A stretch of 64,000 bases of DNA from positions 1,364,001-1,428,000 of the forward strand of contig JAQOTA010000047.1 in NCBI GenBank assembly GCA_029532415.1, written 5' to 3'. The translations under genes and the position numbers were made by a program. The notes below the pieces were generated by a model. The model worked only from the letters and a program-made list of their open reading frames with translations. It did not search any database and had not been told where the DNA came from. Shown here one piece after another: positions 1-11,219 of the stretch (within the stretch, counting starts at the first letter, position 1; the number at the start of each line of letters is the position of its first letter). Source of the DNA: Marasmius tenuissimus. Its lineage: Eukaryota; Basidiomycota; Agaricomycetes; Agaricales; Marasmiaceae.

Positions 1-1047
1 ATGTTGGGAAAATCGCGGAGAACGGGGAGGTGGTGTAGGAGTGCACGGTCGAGGAGTACAAGGGTTTACGACGGGGAGCCTATCAAACCTCGAAAGGTAA
101 GAAGCCGGGGTGAAATTGGGATGAGGGAGATCTGGACGGAGGTACCAAACCTCATAGGTATGGTCCATCGGGCGCCAGAGGTTCAAGCGTTGAAGACTTT
201 TGATTTCGACAACGTCCCTGTAGTCGATCCTCTCGATAGGTGCTTCCCAGCCTGCTAGTATGATGTCCAGCTCGACGTCGAGCAGCAGTCCAGATTTGAC
301 TGAACTGAGGTCAGCCTCTGGCGACATGTCTATGACTGTGTCCAGCAGCGACCAGTCGATGTGTACGCCTCAGACAGTTCCCGTAACGCCCTTTCGGTGA
401 GAACCAATGACCAAGATAGTGGCCCCGACCCTGGGCCCACGACGACCAGTGTACATGGGTTGCGTTCCGGTCTCTTCTGGACCCAGATCAGGACCCATCA
501 CTTCCTCAATCGGTTCGTCTGTTCGGGGAGTTTGCTTGGTACAGGGTTCGATAGCAGGTCCTGTAGAGGGTTCTGCAGGGGGTTCGATAGTAGTCTCGGT
601 GGAGGGTTCGGTAGAGGTTTCGGGAGTATTTTCGTGAATTCGAGGTGATCTTGATGAGCCTTCAGCGAGAAGACTAGCGGAAACAACGTCGGTGATGACC
701 CTGGCAGCGTCCCAGTTGGTCATTCGGAAGTGATCAGACACTCGTATCTGGTCAATCATGTCCGATTGGAACTCTCTCTTTCGTTTTTCTGCCTGCTCTC
801 GTTCTCGCTCAACTGCCGCTTCATTTTCATCTTCCCATTCGTCGTCATCTCTGCGATACAGTGCCAATCTCGAAGATCCTTCCTCGTCCCGCCAGAGTAA
901 TCTTGGCTGAATCAAAAAGGTTAGTGACATCCAGTGTGTAGTGTCCCCGCACATACCATTTCGATATTGTGGTATAGATAGGTTTGGTATAGATAGAGTT
1001 GAAGAGGTCCGAGATGAGCGGGTGACACCCGGCCTGTAGAAAAACAA
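1..1047 (-). pseudogene. Unknown charged/Pro-Thr-rich protein, split by an in-frame stop, cut by window edge
   Basis: A minus-strand frame is open from about 1047 to a TGA at 370-372, and the same frame stays open from there to base 1. The first part has a strongly charged stretch (acidic residues, then an Arg/Glu/Lys run, roughly residues 65-95) followed by Pro/Thr/Glu repeats. The second part reads like folded protein, with segments such as SLLDTVIDM and EVWYLRPDLPHP. I do not recognise the family. Either the TGA is a disabling mutation or an intron that I cannot place removes it. The gene runs off the left edge, so its C-terminus is not visible. The surroundings (an acyl-CoA synthetase relic and repeats) suggest a decaying region. 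Confidence 0.4.
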
Positions 1048-2097
1048 AACGTCAGCATTGATGCTGCGGTTTTCCGTTTAGAGAGAATGAAAATTTCATT
1101 TAAGAGCCGCAGAGTGTTCAAATCTTTTAATTTTATGTTCTAACTACGCTGTATGTATTGTAGGTATAAGAAAAAAAAGGAATGCTTACCATGTTGAGGG
1201 ACTCAACCACCATCAGCTATTCTACGACGCTGACATACCACATTCCCGGTGAGTTTTCTTTCACGTTTTGTTCATTTTTACTTACTAACATATTCTACAG
1301 CTATAACCGAGGATCTCTCAAGCACTACAGCCGGCAAGGACAGCGTTGGGAATTGTTAAACTCTCGGAGAACCTCAGTTACTCTTGGGAACAATGAGGGT
1401 GGATTCGGTGACGATTGGAGGCAACGAGGTCGAGTACTGTAACAAAGAGTACAAGTGAAAGAAGCTGGCTCAGTCTGGACCTTGCTAGGTGAGTTGGACT
1501 TCAATTTTGCTCTTTTTTCGTTACAAGGGACTCAATATTTTGTTGTAGCCAACGTTCTTCATCGTTGATGAAATCAATGCCATCGCCGAAACCCGTTCCA
1601 TCCATGTCTCTTCCCGCTCTTCCCACTCTACCAGAATGTTAGCTTAGTCTTGATTCCTCTTTCAGCGAAACACTCTCCCTGGAAGAATCAAACTAGCACA
1701 ACTTCCGCTCCCAAATCAACTCGCGCCTCTTTTGCTCCTTCATCTCTCTCCAAACATATCTCATCTGGTGCCAAACCTGCTGCGGTCTCTTCTACCGCCG
1801 TCAATCACACCAATTCCGAATTCCGTTCGCACTTCACTGACTGTTTCCACCCACTACAGACGTGCCAGGCGTACCGATGCTCTCGCGCAGCTTGAGGGCC
1901 CACAACATAAGCCATTCATCTCCAGATATCCCGCTTAGTCCTACCGAGAGAATTTCGGGTTGGCTTACCTCTCCTACTTTGCCTAATTCACAGGCCTTTA
2001 CCTTCCCTCAGCCTGCGGCCTCGCTCGGTCAGGCTCTCGGCTAAAAGAGGATACGCAGCCTCACTGTGTACAACCTTCTGACAAGCTTCATCGACTT
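1048..2097. other. No supportable gene
   Basis: Only short frames that do not join into a recognisable product. Pyrimidine-rich stretches near 1500-1560 and 1640-1800 look like intron or untranslated sequence, possibly the decayed 5' part of the acyl-CoA synthetase relic that follows. Confidence 0.4.
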
Positions 2098-2491
2098 GAA
2101 GAAGGAGGGCGGCGAGAGCCGTTTTCAACATTTTCTCGCAAACAAAGTGCGTTCTCTGGTCCTTTATTACCTTTCATTGTGTTGGTTTCTGACGAAAATG
2201 GTTTAGCGTCAATTGGCAGCTCATGGCCAACACGTCCAGCTCAATATCCACCACAATTGCTACGGCTTACGATACCCTTGGAGAATCTGGTCTGGCAAAT
2301 TCGTTGAACGAGCCAGAGTGTATCGGTCTCTTCACCAACGCAGAGCTACTGGCGCTGTCTACGTCCTTCTAGGACACCATCTCACATACGATGACTCATA
2401 CCTCGCCTACCTCCCTCTCACACACGTGTTGGAATACATCTTCGAGACAATCATGCTCTTCGTCGGTATGCTCATCAGATACCTCCGCTGA
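2098..2491 (+). pseudogene. Relic of a long-chain fatty-acyl-CoA synthetase (FAA type)
   Basis: Three pieces of the fungal long-chain acyl-CoA synthetase family are readable in different frames. Around 2210-2335 the sequence reads WQLMANTSSS, then AYDTLGESGL, then NSLNEPECIGLFTNAELL. From about 2370 to 2480 another frame reads LTYDDSYLAYLPLTHVLEY and ends LFVGM. In the intact enzyme these blocks are separated by roughly 80-100 residues that include the nucleotide-binding loop. Here they are almost adjacent, so an internal deletion has removed that loop. A possible intron (GTGCGT..TAG, 2153-2208) precedes the first block but leaves a frameshift. Nothing downstream restores the C-terminal half. 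The family activates fatty acids with ATP and CoA; this copy cannot. Confidence 0.75.
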
Positions 2492-3067
2492 GGCCGACCT
2501 TGGCACGCTCTGCAGGCCCAGGTTTTCAGCATGGCCAACGCCAGCCTCGAAAGCAGCCAGTCCACATTCGTCGGAGCCCAAGCAGCCGGTCTCTGAAAAT
2601 CTGCTTTCCGCGTATTCGCTGGCTGCACACGCTCCCTCCTCTTCTCGTCGAGATGCAAGCCCTTCAACCTGGTGGAGCGCCAGCACCGGAGCTACATCTC
2701 CCATACCCAACTTTACCACACCTCCACCCTCAGCACCTGTCCCCACCGACTTGAAACAGAACAAACCAAAGACGTCTGCGGGGAAGTCCCCGACGGCACA
2801 TCTTATAGCGTTTATATCGCCACTTACACCCCTGGCAAACGCTCAGCCGGTGCTGTTCAGTCCGCACCTTTCGCCTTTACTTTCGTTCTTAACGTCTTTG
2901 GTGTTGCCGCCTGCGGATCCGGTGTAGCGCCTGCTATTAAAAAGCAGCTTCGGAGCCTTGTTTTTGTGCGATTTTAGCATAAAACAGATAAGAAATGACT
3001 AGGTAATACGAGTACTAGAGCGAGTCCCGAGCGGCTAGTAAAAGGCTCAGATCCTAGCATAAGGAAA
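2492..3067. other. No supportable gene
   Basis: Open but unrecognisable frames downstream of the acyl-CoA synthetase relic. They may be its scrambled 3' part, but no family motif is visible. Confidence 0.35.
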
Positions 3068-3074
3068 GAATAGC

Positions 3075-4892
3075 GCCTCGGAGGCGTCTCTCCTTATCTC
3101 TGAAAACTGTAGGAGTCGTATAACTGACGAAAGTATCGCTTCGGAGGCACGACTAGGACCTGTAGTCATAACAAGGGAATATCTCCAGTGGCTCGGAGGC
3201 ATCGTACTAAGGATTAGAATAAAAGAATCAGACTTAACGAAGACCCGTACTAGAAGGGATAGACAGAGAAGGTCACCGCGGAAGCATGGATGGTCAGAGA
3301 ACGAGACTAAGTCAAGCCTCAGAAGCTTGGTATAAGGTCAAGGCCTCACTTTGTGGGCAGGATTGATTCAAGTATACTAAGTATACTACCGGTTATGCTA
3401 GTCGTTCATATTGGCTAGAGCTACCTCATCCCAACCGAAGTAATTATCTACGTCGGAGTCTTCAGGATAATGAGAATCAATGGAGGTGTCATGATCTAGA
3501 TAATCGGTATAGAACGGATCGCAGAAAATAGGATTATAGAAAGAAAAGGATTGAGAGAGCCAACGACCCATGAGAGGGGAGTACTTGAAGAACGAGAGCT
3601 TGGTATAGTCAAGCTTCGGAGGCGCTGGGCGTTCAGCACAACTGGCGACGGCATCGATCCAAGCGTTGACGGCTCCAGGAGTACGAGCGGTTTTGAAGTC
3701 GAGGAAACCAACTCGAGCAATGGACTCGGCGACCATGTCAATAACAGACCTGGCGTCGTGAGGAATAAAGTGGTCAAAGGTGTCCTCGCAGAGATAGATT
3801 TCGTCCTGGATCATGTCGTAACGAATCACGTAGCCCCAGTAGATGGATCTATGGCGACTGAGGAAGAAATGCTGGAAGATGATTCCGAGGATAGCCTCTC
3901 GTTCTGCGTCGAGTGGAATGGGTAGGATGATGCGGCGCTCCTTGATCTTATTAGAGTAGTCTTCTGGATACCACCAGAGCTTATACAACTCTGAAGAGGG
4001 AGTCAGCAAGCCGCCTCGGAGTTTAGAAAATTGAGAGACTTACTATAGAGCAAGTTGCGGAAGTGATCTTCAATATTGTGCAAGCGTGCCATAGTGCGCT
4101 CGGGGAAAAAGTAAGCAAGGAACTGGGGCGACCTAGTATTTGCTTATACTGACCTCTGGACTTGCCGCAGAAGTGGAAATTTTACTTCGGAAACCAGGAA
4201 ATTAGCGCTTCGGAGGCGTGGATCCGAACCAGGCACTGGGCGCTAAACAATGATCGAGAGGTGATCAAAGGAATTGCCCCATAGCTGTACCTCCACTGTA
4301 CCCGTACATGGAGATATTGACTGTACAAAGGGCATAGTTGGTGCTGGTAGCCATACGCAGCGCTTGACTGCATTGGAAGGCAGGGGACTGAGAAAGAAAG
4401 GAATGGTGTACCGAAGAATCGAGTAGGAGTTCTGGCTGAACCATTGAACTATTACCCGGTATCTAAGGTACCAGGATTGGATATAGTGGGGCGACCATAT
4501 GGATGGTAGGGCGTCAGAGCTATCCGACCTACAGAAAGGACATCGACCTGGCTGCGGATGGCTGGGTAACTCGAGGAATATAGGTACCTACTAGCACTTC
4601 GGAGGCAGTACGTTGCTTCAGATGAAGGGAGTATATGCTTCGGAGGCAGACAGAACAGGATGGCCTATGATGATTGAAGAGTCTGGAACCGGAGCATCAC
4701 TGCTGCGGAGGCAGATAGGGAGAACGGAACCATTGATAGGAGAGACCCGGAAGAAAAGAATGTTAGAGAATGTTCGAGGCTGATGATACTTCCGAAGCAA
4801 ATCATTGGTTTTGACTTTGGGGTTCAAAAGCGTAGATTAAACACAAAACTCTCCAAGTATATTCCAAAGTAGGTAGTTTATGCCTCCGAGGC
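3075..4892. repeat. Dispersed field of a CTTCGGAGGC word
   Basis: The word CTTCGGAGGC, or a one- to two-base variant, recurs at 3075-3085, 3138-3148, 3191-3200, 3613-3623, 4207-4217, 4596-4606, 4637-4647 and 4702-4712, and inverted at about 4882-4892. Weaker relatives (CTTCCGAAGC, CCTCAGAAGC) extend to about 5460. Spacing is irregular, so it is not a tandem array. Several copies lie outside any plausible coding frame. Its function is unknown; it may be an internal repeat of a mobile element or a binding site. Confidence 0.55.
3398..4009 (-). CDS. Hypothetical protein
   Basis: A clean open frame of 203 residues with normal, non-repetitive composition: rich in aromatic residues, with an acidic C-terminus (SHYPEDSDVDNYFGWDEV). 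It begins MLTPSSELYKLWWYPEDYS. An upstream exon is likely, because the minus strand carries a splice-like junction just before the ATG around 4010-4045. No domain is recognised. It lies within the CTTCGGAGGC word field, one copy of which it encodes as Ala-Pro-Pro-Lys-Leu. It may belong to a transposable element or be a lineage-specific gene. Confidence 0.4.
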   Translation of the reverse strand: MLTPSSELYKLWWYPEDYSNKIKERRIILPIPLDAEREAILGIIFQHFFLSRHRSIYWGYVIRYDMIQDEIYLCEDTFDHFIPHDARSVIDMVAESIARVGFLDFKTARTPGAVNAWIDAVASCAERPAPPKLDYTKLSFFKYSPLMGRWLSQSFSFYNPIFCDPFYTDYLDHDTSIDSHYPEDSDVDNYFGWDEVALANMND

Positions 4893-5529
4893 ACGGTTTA
4901 TTCGATATTTGTACAATTTGGTAGAATTAGAGCATCCCAGGGTATATAAGCAGTGGGGTTTTCATCAAGAATCCCCAAGCAATCCGTACGATTAGTATTC
5001 AGAGGATACGAAGCTATTCCACTTGTTGGGTAGTCAGTTGACTCGGGAGCGCTTCTGGAGAGACATTAGAACAGAATAGAACTTTGTTTGCCCAAACCTA
5101 GAAAATCCATTGAACACTTGCTTGACCTTGACTTTGCATTGTTTGTCTGCGACGCCGACTTGACTGGCTGAGCTATTGTTGAACTTCCGAAGCTAATTGG
5201 GCTGAGGATATTGTTCGCCGTTGACAGTTGGTCTTCGGTCATTGACAGACTTGATTGGAGTCTTATTGCCATTGTTTGATTTGATTGTCTTGTTACCCCT
5301 CGCTGTTCGAGTGGTTCTGAAGCTAGTTGAAGCCTAAGAACGCACTTCCGAAGCGCCAAACAAAACTCTACGCTCCCCGAAACAACCTATAAACCTCTCT
5401 TCCGAACCCCACTTTTGACCTCCGAACTGGTTTCAGAGGCGAAGCTACCTTAGTTGGATAGTTTCTTGAGTCAGATTTCCTTCAGCCTACTATTGCAGTC
5501 TGGCTAAGAGCGGAACCTACGATCAACGC
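4010..5529. other. No clear gene; short minus-strand frames and a TATA-like site
   Basis: Minus-strand frames at 5359-5066 (Ser/Gln-rich) and 4827-4618 are open but short and unrecognised. They could be upstream exons of the 3398-4009 gene. A TATATAAG-like box lies on the plus strand near 4942-4950 with no convincing gene after it. The CTTCGGAGGC word field continues through here. Confidence 0.35.
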
Positions 5530-5534
5530 CGATC

Positions 5535-5979
5535 CCCGATTCCCGCACCCTTCAGCTACACTCTTGAGTGTTGGGAGGATTTGACCTACGAGTTAGATTT
5601 TATTATACACCGCGAGTGGCGCTTTACACCGGGGCCTACGCCTACTGTGGGGATGCCGTTTCCGGGGAGAGCGAGGGCGGAGGAGAAGGATCGGGATAGA
5701 GAGTGGTGTGAAGATGAGGGGGAAGGTATCGAGGAAGATGACGAGGTGGAGGAGAGGTCCAAGCTCAGGTTGACGGCGCCCAAGTGGGGTGCTGCTGCCG
5801 CTTCTGCTACGTCAAGACCTGTACCAAAGGTGGCTTCTGCTGCGGCTGTAGGTGCGGGTGTACTGGAGCTCACAGGTTCCCCACTTTCGCAGGTGTTTTC
5901 ACATCGAAGGAATAGTTTGAACAATGGGCAGTCACGGTCCTGTTGCTTACGGCCCACATACGCTCGTGCACCCTCATAG
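5535..5979 (+). CDS. Unrecognised open frame, possibly a gene fragment
   Basis: A frame open from about 5535 reads through segments such as YTLECWEDLTYELDFI and REWRFTPGPTP, then an acidic Glu/Asp stretch, then Ala-rich sequence. The first ATG (5581) is not obviously a start. The aromatic and acidic beginning looks like real protein, but I cannot assign a family. It ends where the tRNA-like element begins, so it may be a truncated exon. Low confidence. Confidence 0.2.
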
Positions 5980-6051
5980 TAAAGTGGTTACGTCATTGGT
6001 TGCAGCTCCCGCTGGTCCGAACGGCTCTCGGTTCGAATCCGAGAGAGGGCC
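5970..6051 (+). tRNA. tRNA-like pol III element, possibly a degenerate intron-containing tRNA-Cys(GCA)
   Basis: An A-box match (TAGTAAAGTGG, 5977-5987) and a perfect B-box (GGTTCGAATCC, 6030-6040) are spaced as in a tRNA gene. The T-arm pairs fully (6027-6031 with 6039-6043). CCCTC near the 5' end pairs with GAGGG at 6045-6049. An anticodon stem can be drawn from 5995-5999 and 6017-6021 with TTGCAG in the loop, giving GCA (Cys) if 6006-6015 is an intron. A T-run terminator follows at about 6070. The D-arm barely pairs and the acceptor has mismatches, so this is either a decayed tRNA or the head of a tRNA-derived SINE. Confidence 0.45.
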
Positions 6052-6599
6052 CTGAGTCCAGTCTTTGCACGTTTTTGTTTCCGTTCCTTTTTCTCTTCAT
6101 AATTTCATGTAGTGTACTATAACTGTTGTATATAGAATTTAATGTCATTGATTTTCCCTTAACTCCATTGCCCGCTCAGAGTGATTTGACTGGCAAGATT
6201 TGGCGCCTAGGTTTGTCCTAGGCGCTTGCGCCAGAATCTTTATTTGGCCTTGCGTACAAACCGCGCCGTTTGGCCTGTGGCAAGTTCGGCGTCTCTTTCA
6301 ACTGGACCCCTACCATCATGGTTGATTGCCCTTCAACGAGGTAAGTTTCTGCTATAAAGTTACTTAGAATATATATTAGAACTATAAGAAATAAGTTTTT
6401 AAAAACATTCTGAGTCTCTAAGAGGGCAAAAAGCCCAATAAAATCCAATTTCGTTGTCTCTAAATCGAAAACCTCAGCCTGCATGCTGATGTCTTGTCTG
6501 TTTTCCACAGACTAGGTATCTTTCGAGACGTGTTCTACGCGACACGTACATCGACGGATGCGATTACTGTGGTGGATCGTCCTCTTCGTCGTTCTCGCC
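6052..6599. other. Left flank of the Plavaka transposase gene
   Basis: No coding signal. At about 6200-6235 a short imperfect palindrome surrounds GGCGCCTAGG/CCTAGGCGC. The left end of the Plavaka element presumably lies in or before this stretch, but I could not match terminal repeats to the right side. Confidence 0.4.
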
Positions 6600-9500
6600 A
6601 TGCCAACATGCCCCACCTGCGGAAAGTTCTACAAGGCCGTCGGAAACCTCACGACGCATCAGAAGAAGGGTTGCGCCCAGGCCTCATCCGTTAATCAGTG
6701 AATAATGGTAAATCACCGAGAAATGAAGAGAAGAGAGGCATTGGGGGAGAATTTGGGTCACAATGAGGTACGTTTTTTGGTTGTTTGTTTTCATTTCCAA
6801 AGTATTAACAACTACTAGGACGTCGAATCAATGATTGCGCCTACAACGGAGGAAATTCAGCAGCCAGAACTCGAACCTGCGCCGGAAGTCCCTATACCCA
6901 AGGTATCTGTTGGGACTTCTCGTGCTGGCCGCCAACGTTTCCAGCCACGATACCTGCAAGATTATGTTCCACATCCTACAGTCAGGCTCCCAAGTGTCCT
7001 TCCTAGGGCTCCCACTCCTCCTCCACCGGAAACAGAGCCAGCAGGTCCACCTCCAGACCCGCCTACCCCAGAACCTAGCCCACCACCAGAGCCAACTCAC
7101 ATCACGACAGAGCCAGATGAATACGGCCTCTATCGTGTCTATTCCAAATACCCAGCCAAGGTTCCAGACGAGGAAGTAGGCGTAGAGGACGTCTGTGAGG
7201 GGGCTGGCTATCAGGAAAAGACAAAGGCCAACCCTCTCTCGATATTTGGTTTGTCAGATCCCGACTCTGAGGGGATTTTTGCGCCCTTTCTCAATGCAAC
7301 CGTTTTTCGACTCATGAGTTGGTTTTATGGGCCGAAGAACACAAAGAGCATTGCGGGTTTGGATTCGCTGGTCAACGAAGTCATCCTGGCGGATGACTTC
7401 AACCGAGACGACCTGGTGGGATTCAGGACACAACGTGAACTGGAGAGGCTGGATGATTATGCCAAACCACGTTCGAACCTTCGTCCCAAGGATGGGTGGG
7501 TCGAGGCAGAGGTTTGCATACGTCTGCCGGCGGAAGATGTCGAACAGAAGGAGGAGGATGCTCCCGAATTCCCTATCCCCAATGTTTTCTACAGGAAGCC
7601 GCTAGAAATCATCAAGTCAGCCTTTCAGTCTGATGCAGCAAAAAAGTTCCACTACGTTCCATTCCAGCAGTTCTGGCAACTGCCACCACCATCACCCAAC
7701 GATCCTCCGCCACCTTCACAGCGTATATACAGCGAGATCTACAATTCGGATGTGTTCATTGAAGAATACGAGAAGATTCAGACCCAGGAATACCATAATC
7801 CTCGGCCTCAATCCAACGATCTGAAAGATCCGCCGATTGAGAATGCCATTGCGGCTATGCTCTGGTGGTCAGATTCGACCCACCTCGCCAGTTTTGGAGA
7901 TGCTTCTCTGTGGCCACTGTACTTGTTCTTCGGAAACCAGTCCAAGTACGATCGAGCGAAGCCTACAACGTTCTCCATGCATCATACAGCCTACATACCT
8001 GATGTGAGTAGCTTTTTTATAACACTGCTATGATAACTGATAGTTCTCCAGCTCCCGGACAACATTCAAGAATGGTACCAGGACTTATTTGGAGTCCCTG
8101 CCAGTGGGGCTACGCTCACTCATCTGAAGCGGGAAATCATGCACGCGATCTGGGCCCTGATACTAGATAATGAGTTCATGCACGCCTATGAACATGGAAT
8201 TCTCATCCAGTGTGCGGATGGCATCGTGCGTCGTATCTTCCCCCGGTTTTTCACTTACTCTGCGGATTATCCCGAAAAGTAAGTTGCCATGTACTGTGTT
8301 CTTCCTCTCGCTCACAATGCTCCAGGGTCTTGCTAGCGACTATACGGAACCTCGGTCGATGTCCCTGCACTCAATGTTGTGTCGAGAAAGACCAGATCCA
8401 CGAACTCGGGATGTTACGTGACCAGCAACGTCGAGAACGCAAGGCTCGCGTTGATACGGAGGACAGGCGAAGCACCATCGAGCGAGTTCGGACTTGGATC
8501 TTTGCAAAAGGCAGAGCGGTTGCAAGCTCTGCAGTTGAGGCAGTGTTACAGGCTAAGTCATGGGTACCGACACGAGTATGTACATCTACTTAACAATGGC
8601 AAACTCCTTACGCTGATGATAATTGCAGAACACCTTCTCGGAGCGCTTTCACAAGTTCAGAATGAACTTTTACAGTATGCTCGTGCTGGATATATTGCAC
8701 GAGTTTGAGCTTGGTGTTTGGAAGGCTACATTCATTCACCTCCTTCGCATTCTGTGCAGCATCGGCGGCGATTCAATACAAAAACTCAACTCCAGGTAAG
8801 ATTTTGCTTATTGCGTTTGAGCATCCTGCTGACTATGCTTTCAAGGTATCGGATGGTCCCTACGTTTGGCCGGGACACCATACACAAATTCTCCGTTAAC
8901 GTGTCAGCCATGAAGCAGCTTGCGGCTAGAGATTTCGAGGACCTCCTTCAGGTTAGTACTTGATTTTTTCCCTTATTTTTTTTACTGACTCGTTTGACAC
9001 GCAGTGCTCCATTCCTGTATTCGACGGCCTTATTCCCGACCACAACAGCATCGTTCTTGACCTTCTTTACGACCTCTGTACTTGGCATACGTATGCCAAG
9101 CTACGGCTGCATTCAGACACCTCTATCGCAGACATGGATTTCGCAACAACCTCCCTCGGCAAGTCTTTGAGGAGGTTCAAGACCACCGTCTGTTCTGCCT
9201 ACATTACCAAAGAATTACCAAAGGAAACCGCAGCCCGAGGTCGTCGAAAAGCAGCCCTAGCAAAGAAGCAGGCAGAGACTGGGAACACCAAACGGAAACG
9301 AACAGGTGGAGCGTCGGGTGCCAAGAAGAAACAGTTCAATATCAACACCTACAAGCTTCACGCCCTTGGGCATTACATTCGCTTCCTTCGTTTGGTTGGC
9401 ACGACAGACAACTATTCAACTCAGATCGTATGTCGCTTTTTCTTGCTCATCACTAAATCACTGACCATTTGCAGGGTGAACTAGAACATCGGCGTGTCAA

Positions 9501-10714
9501 GAGGTTCTACACTCGCACAAACAAAGCCAAGTTTGTCAAGCAGGTGGCCAATCATGAACGGCGAGAGCAGATAATTCGCCGCATTGAGGCTCGAGTGGTG
9601 AAGGGTAAAGAGCCTCAGAAGCCCTCCGACTCTGAGCCCCCGCTGGTCACCTCTCCCAACACGCACCATTTCATCTCGGCGGACTGCAGCAACTGGTTCA
9701 ACGTACGAGAATGGATGAACAAACACAGCAGCGACCCTGCAGTTGAGGTTTGTCATTCTAATTCTTTCTTACCCGCTATCTAACCATCGTTCGCAGGACT
9801 TTCTTTTCAAACTCAAGAACCACCTACTTTCTGTTATCCTAAACCGTCGGGATGACCAGTTCTCCAGCAAAGAATGTGCCAGTGTGAAGATAATCAATGA
9901 CCGTATTTATCGCCACAAGGTCCTCGACGTTCAGTACACGTCGTATGACCTACGCCGGTGCCAGGACTCTATCAACTTGGGAAACCATCCTGACATTATG
10001 GTTCTAGCTGGCGAGAGGGACCCCGACTCTCATCCTTACTGGTATGCACGCACGCTTGGGATATTCCATGCTCATGTTTACTATGAAGGTGATGGATGTT
10101 TGAGGGATATCACGTTCTTATGGGTTCGCTGGTTCACACTTGACACGCGGTACAAGTTTGGGCCTGCGAAGAAACGATTACCAAGGGTTGGATGGGTTGA
10201 CAGCACTGAACCTGGGGCCATCGGTTTTCTCGATCCGCAGCATGTCCTGCATGCAGCTCATCTTGTTCCTGCTTTTGCTCTCGGAAAGCGCTCGGACCTC
10301 ATGGCACCTACAATCGCTCGCCGGGACCAGGATGAAGGGAAAGACTGGAATAGACACTACGTATGCATGTAAGCCGCACGATCATTTACTATATCCTCGT
10401 TACTGATTTCCTGCAGCTTTGTCGACCGTGATATGTTTTCTCGGTATGTGCCAGGTATTGCTGTCGGCCACACAACGCACCTTCCGAAATGCCACGAGGT
10501 ACCTCAAGAGCAGCCGGAAGGTCAACCTATGGACGAATCCGAGCTTGTCGATGAGGAGATGGAGGTATCATCGGGCGAGGAGAATGAGTCTGAGCTCGAT
10601 GACTACGGTTATCGAGACTCTGACGAGGAATGTCAGTCTGAGATTGCTTTTGAGGACGAGTCAGTAGACGACACAACAGACGTTTTACGCGCTGAGGGCT
10701 ATGCTCACCTGTAA
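6600..10714 (+). CDS. Plavaka-type transposase, 10 exons, nearly intact
   Basis: This is a cut-and-paste transposase of the Plavaka group found in agaricomycetes. The 5' exon encodes a Cys2-His-Cys zinc finger (CPTCGKFYKAVGNLTTHQ, then Cys). The main body is assembled from exons at about 6705-6767, 6819-8003, 8052-8278, 8326-8575, 8629-8795, 8846-8951, 9005-9427, 9475-9747, 9797-10368 and 10417-10714. Every junction has GT..AG borders and keeps the frame. Family hallmarks are WWSDSTHLASFGDASLWPLY, then FFGNQSKYDR, a Cys cluster (CPCTQCCVEK), the HEFELGVWK block, and an acidic C-terminal tail. The one oddity is an in-frame TGA at 6699-6701 between the zinc finger and the next exon. Unless an unseen intron removes it, translation would start at the ATG at 6705 and lose the finger. 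Confidence 0.88.
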
Positions 10715-10985
10715 CTTAGATGTTATGTATTGCACACTCATGGACACGTATGTACTCATATAAAATGATGTTCTCCATTGTACAATGATCCCGCCCGATG
10801 ACCGAGAGTGTACACGCCATTCCCAACTTGATATAGGTAATGTACATCTTATGTTCCATCTTTCCTGTGAGTGTACAACTCACTACAACCTTACCGCGCT
10901 TGTACAACCTTGCTAACGATTTTATTCAGGGTACAACTCGTTACATCTTTTCGTAGGGTGTACATATTTGCCAACAACATGGCAA
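10715..10985. repeat. Cluster of TGTACA-type words 3' of the Plavaka gene
   Basis: Within about 240 bases there are many variants of TGTACA/GTGTACAAC, including near 10777, 10811, 10841, 10872, 10898, 10930 and 10960. Subterminal clusters of short words are typical transposase-binding regions, so this is probably the right subterminal part of the Plavaka element. The exact right end was not found. Confidence 0.45.
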
Positions 10986-11219
10986 GCTACTGACCCATGT
11001 CTCCCAACCTGGCCGCCGGTGGCCATTCCTTAAATACTCGGGACCCGTCCGAGGGGTTTTGCCGATGGTAAAAGATCTTGTCCAAAGGTAGTCTGCGCGA
11101 CTCCGAGAACATAAAGAAAATCGAATACAGCTGGAATAACACGCTTCGCCACTCCGTTCAACTTGTACTGAATCAAAAATCTGTGATAATAGGCACACTG
11201 GTCTACATAGAAGCGCGAG

